From the NCBI GenBank assembly GCA_025462985.1, contig JAOAPP010000172.1:1-5132 (forward strand): DNA of 5,132 nucleotides, in the 5' to 3' direction. The stretch comes from Bryobacterales bacterium. Lineage in GTDB: Bacteria; Acidobacteriota; Terriglobia; Bryobacterales; Bryobacteraceae. Positions 5,034 to 5,132 of the stretch are shown one piece after another. Numbering within the stretch: the first letter of the stretch is position 1; each line of letters opens with the position of its first letter. The notes under the pieces are model-generated. The model was not told where the DNA came from and searched no databases. It saw only the letters and a list, made by a program, of their open reading frames with translations. A program made the translations under genes and the position numbers.

Positions 5034-5132
5034 CTACCGTCCGGTTGGCGCTACGCCGGAAACCGAAGATCCGGTGTAACTGACCCGCCAGATAGAATCT
5101 GAGCCGTCGTCCGCCACGAGCAGCGAGCCGTC
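5034..5132 (-). CDS. C-terminal end of a PQQ-dependent sugar (glucose/sorbosone-type) dehydrogenase, partial
   Basis: The minus strand is open from the right edge to a TAG at 5036-5034, giving the last 32 residues. They begin DGSLLVADD, continue with GSDSIWRVSYTG and end SSVSGVAPTGR. The DGSLLVADD and IWRVSY elements are typical of the final beta-propeller blade of the soluble PQQ-dependent glucose/sorbosone dehydrogenase family. These are periplasmic or exported enzymes that oxidise sugars and pass electrons to the respiratory chain. Most of the gene, including its active site and any signal peptide, lies outside the window, so the substrate is unknown. It converges on the psiE-like gene with 183 bp between the stops. 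The overlapping plus-strand open frame at 4881-5102 looks like its shadow. Confidence 0.75.
   Translation of the reverse strand, partial: DGSLLVADDGSDSIWRVSYTGSSVSGVAPTGR

Noticed and set aside
4881..5102. Plus-strand open frame of 73 codons at the right end
   Set aside because: It lacks a convincing ribosome site, has no recognisable family, and overlaps the minus-strand frame that carries clear sugar dehydrogenase motifs.

Overview
The window is bacterial chromosomal DNA of moderately high GC (I estimate the mid-50s percent by eye). It carries a compact two-component and sigma-54 signalling locus. The FixJ-like regulator, HPK4/FixL-like kinase core, sigma-54 activator, PsiE protein and PQQ-type sugar dehydrogenase end would suit a proteobacterium (for example a soil rhizobial or burkholderial type). 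Acidobacteria are an equally fair guess. The sequence alone does not settle the taxon. I see no mobile element, rRNA, tRNA or CRISPR array.

Layout, left to right. Positions 1-248 are non-coding apart from a possible gene fragment at the extreme left edge. They hold an inverted repeat at 93-121 and a -24/-12-like element at 188-203. A two-gene plus-strand operon follows. It encodes a soluble histidine kinase with an N-terminal MEDS sensory domain (249-1751) and a FixJ/NarL-type response regulator (1782-2432). Tail-to-tail with it is a minus-strand operon: a stand-alone receiver protein (3975-3601), then a sigma-54 activator with no receiver or sensor domain (3526-2450). A strong 11-bp inverted repeat overlaps the end of the activator gene and probably acts as the terminator between the converging operons.

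A 350-bp divergent spacer (3976-4325) contains two more -24/-12-like elements, one on each strand, and an adjacent pair of 11-bp direct repeats. To its right is a four-helix PsiE-family membrane protein (4326-4850). The right edge holds the last 32 codons of a minus-strand PQQ-dependent sugar (glucose/sorbosone) dehydrogenase, 5132-5034.

How the parts may work together. The MEDS kinase probably senses a cytoplasmic ligand and phosphorylates the FixJ-like regulator, the lone receiver, or both. The lone receiver plus the receiver-less activator together make up the modules of one NtrC-type protein split into two polypeptides. All three apparent transcription units have a plausible sigma-54 promoter, so the activator could control the kinase operon, its own operon and psiE. 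The gene functions rest on visible motifs. The circuit is inference.
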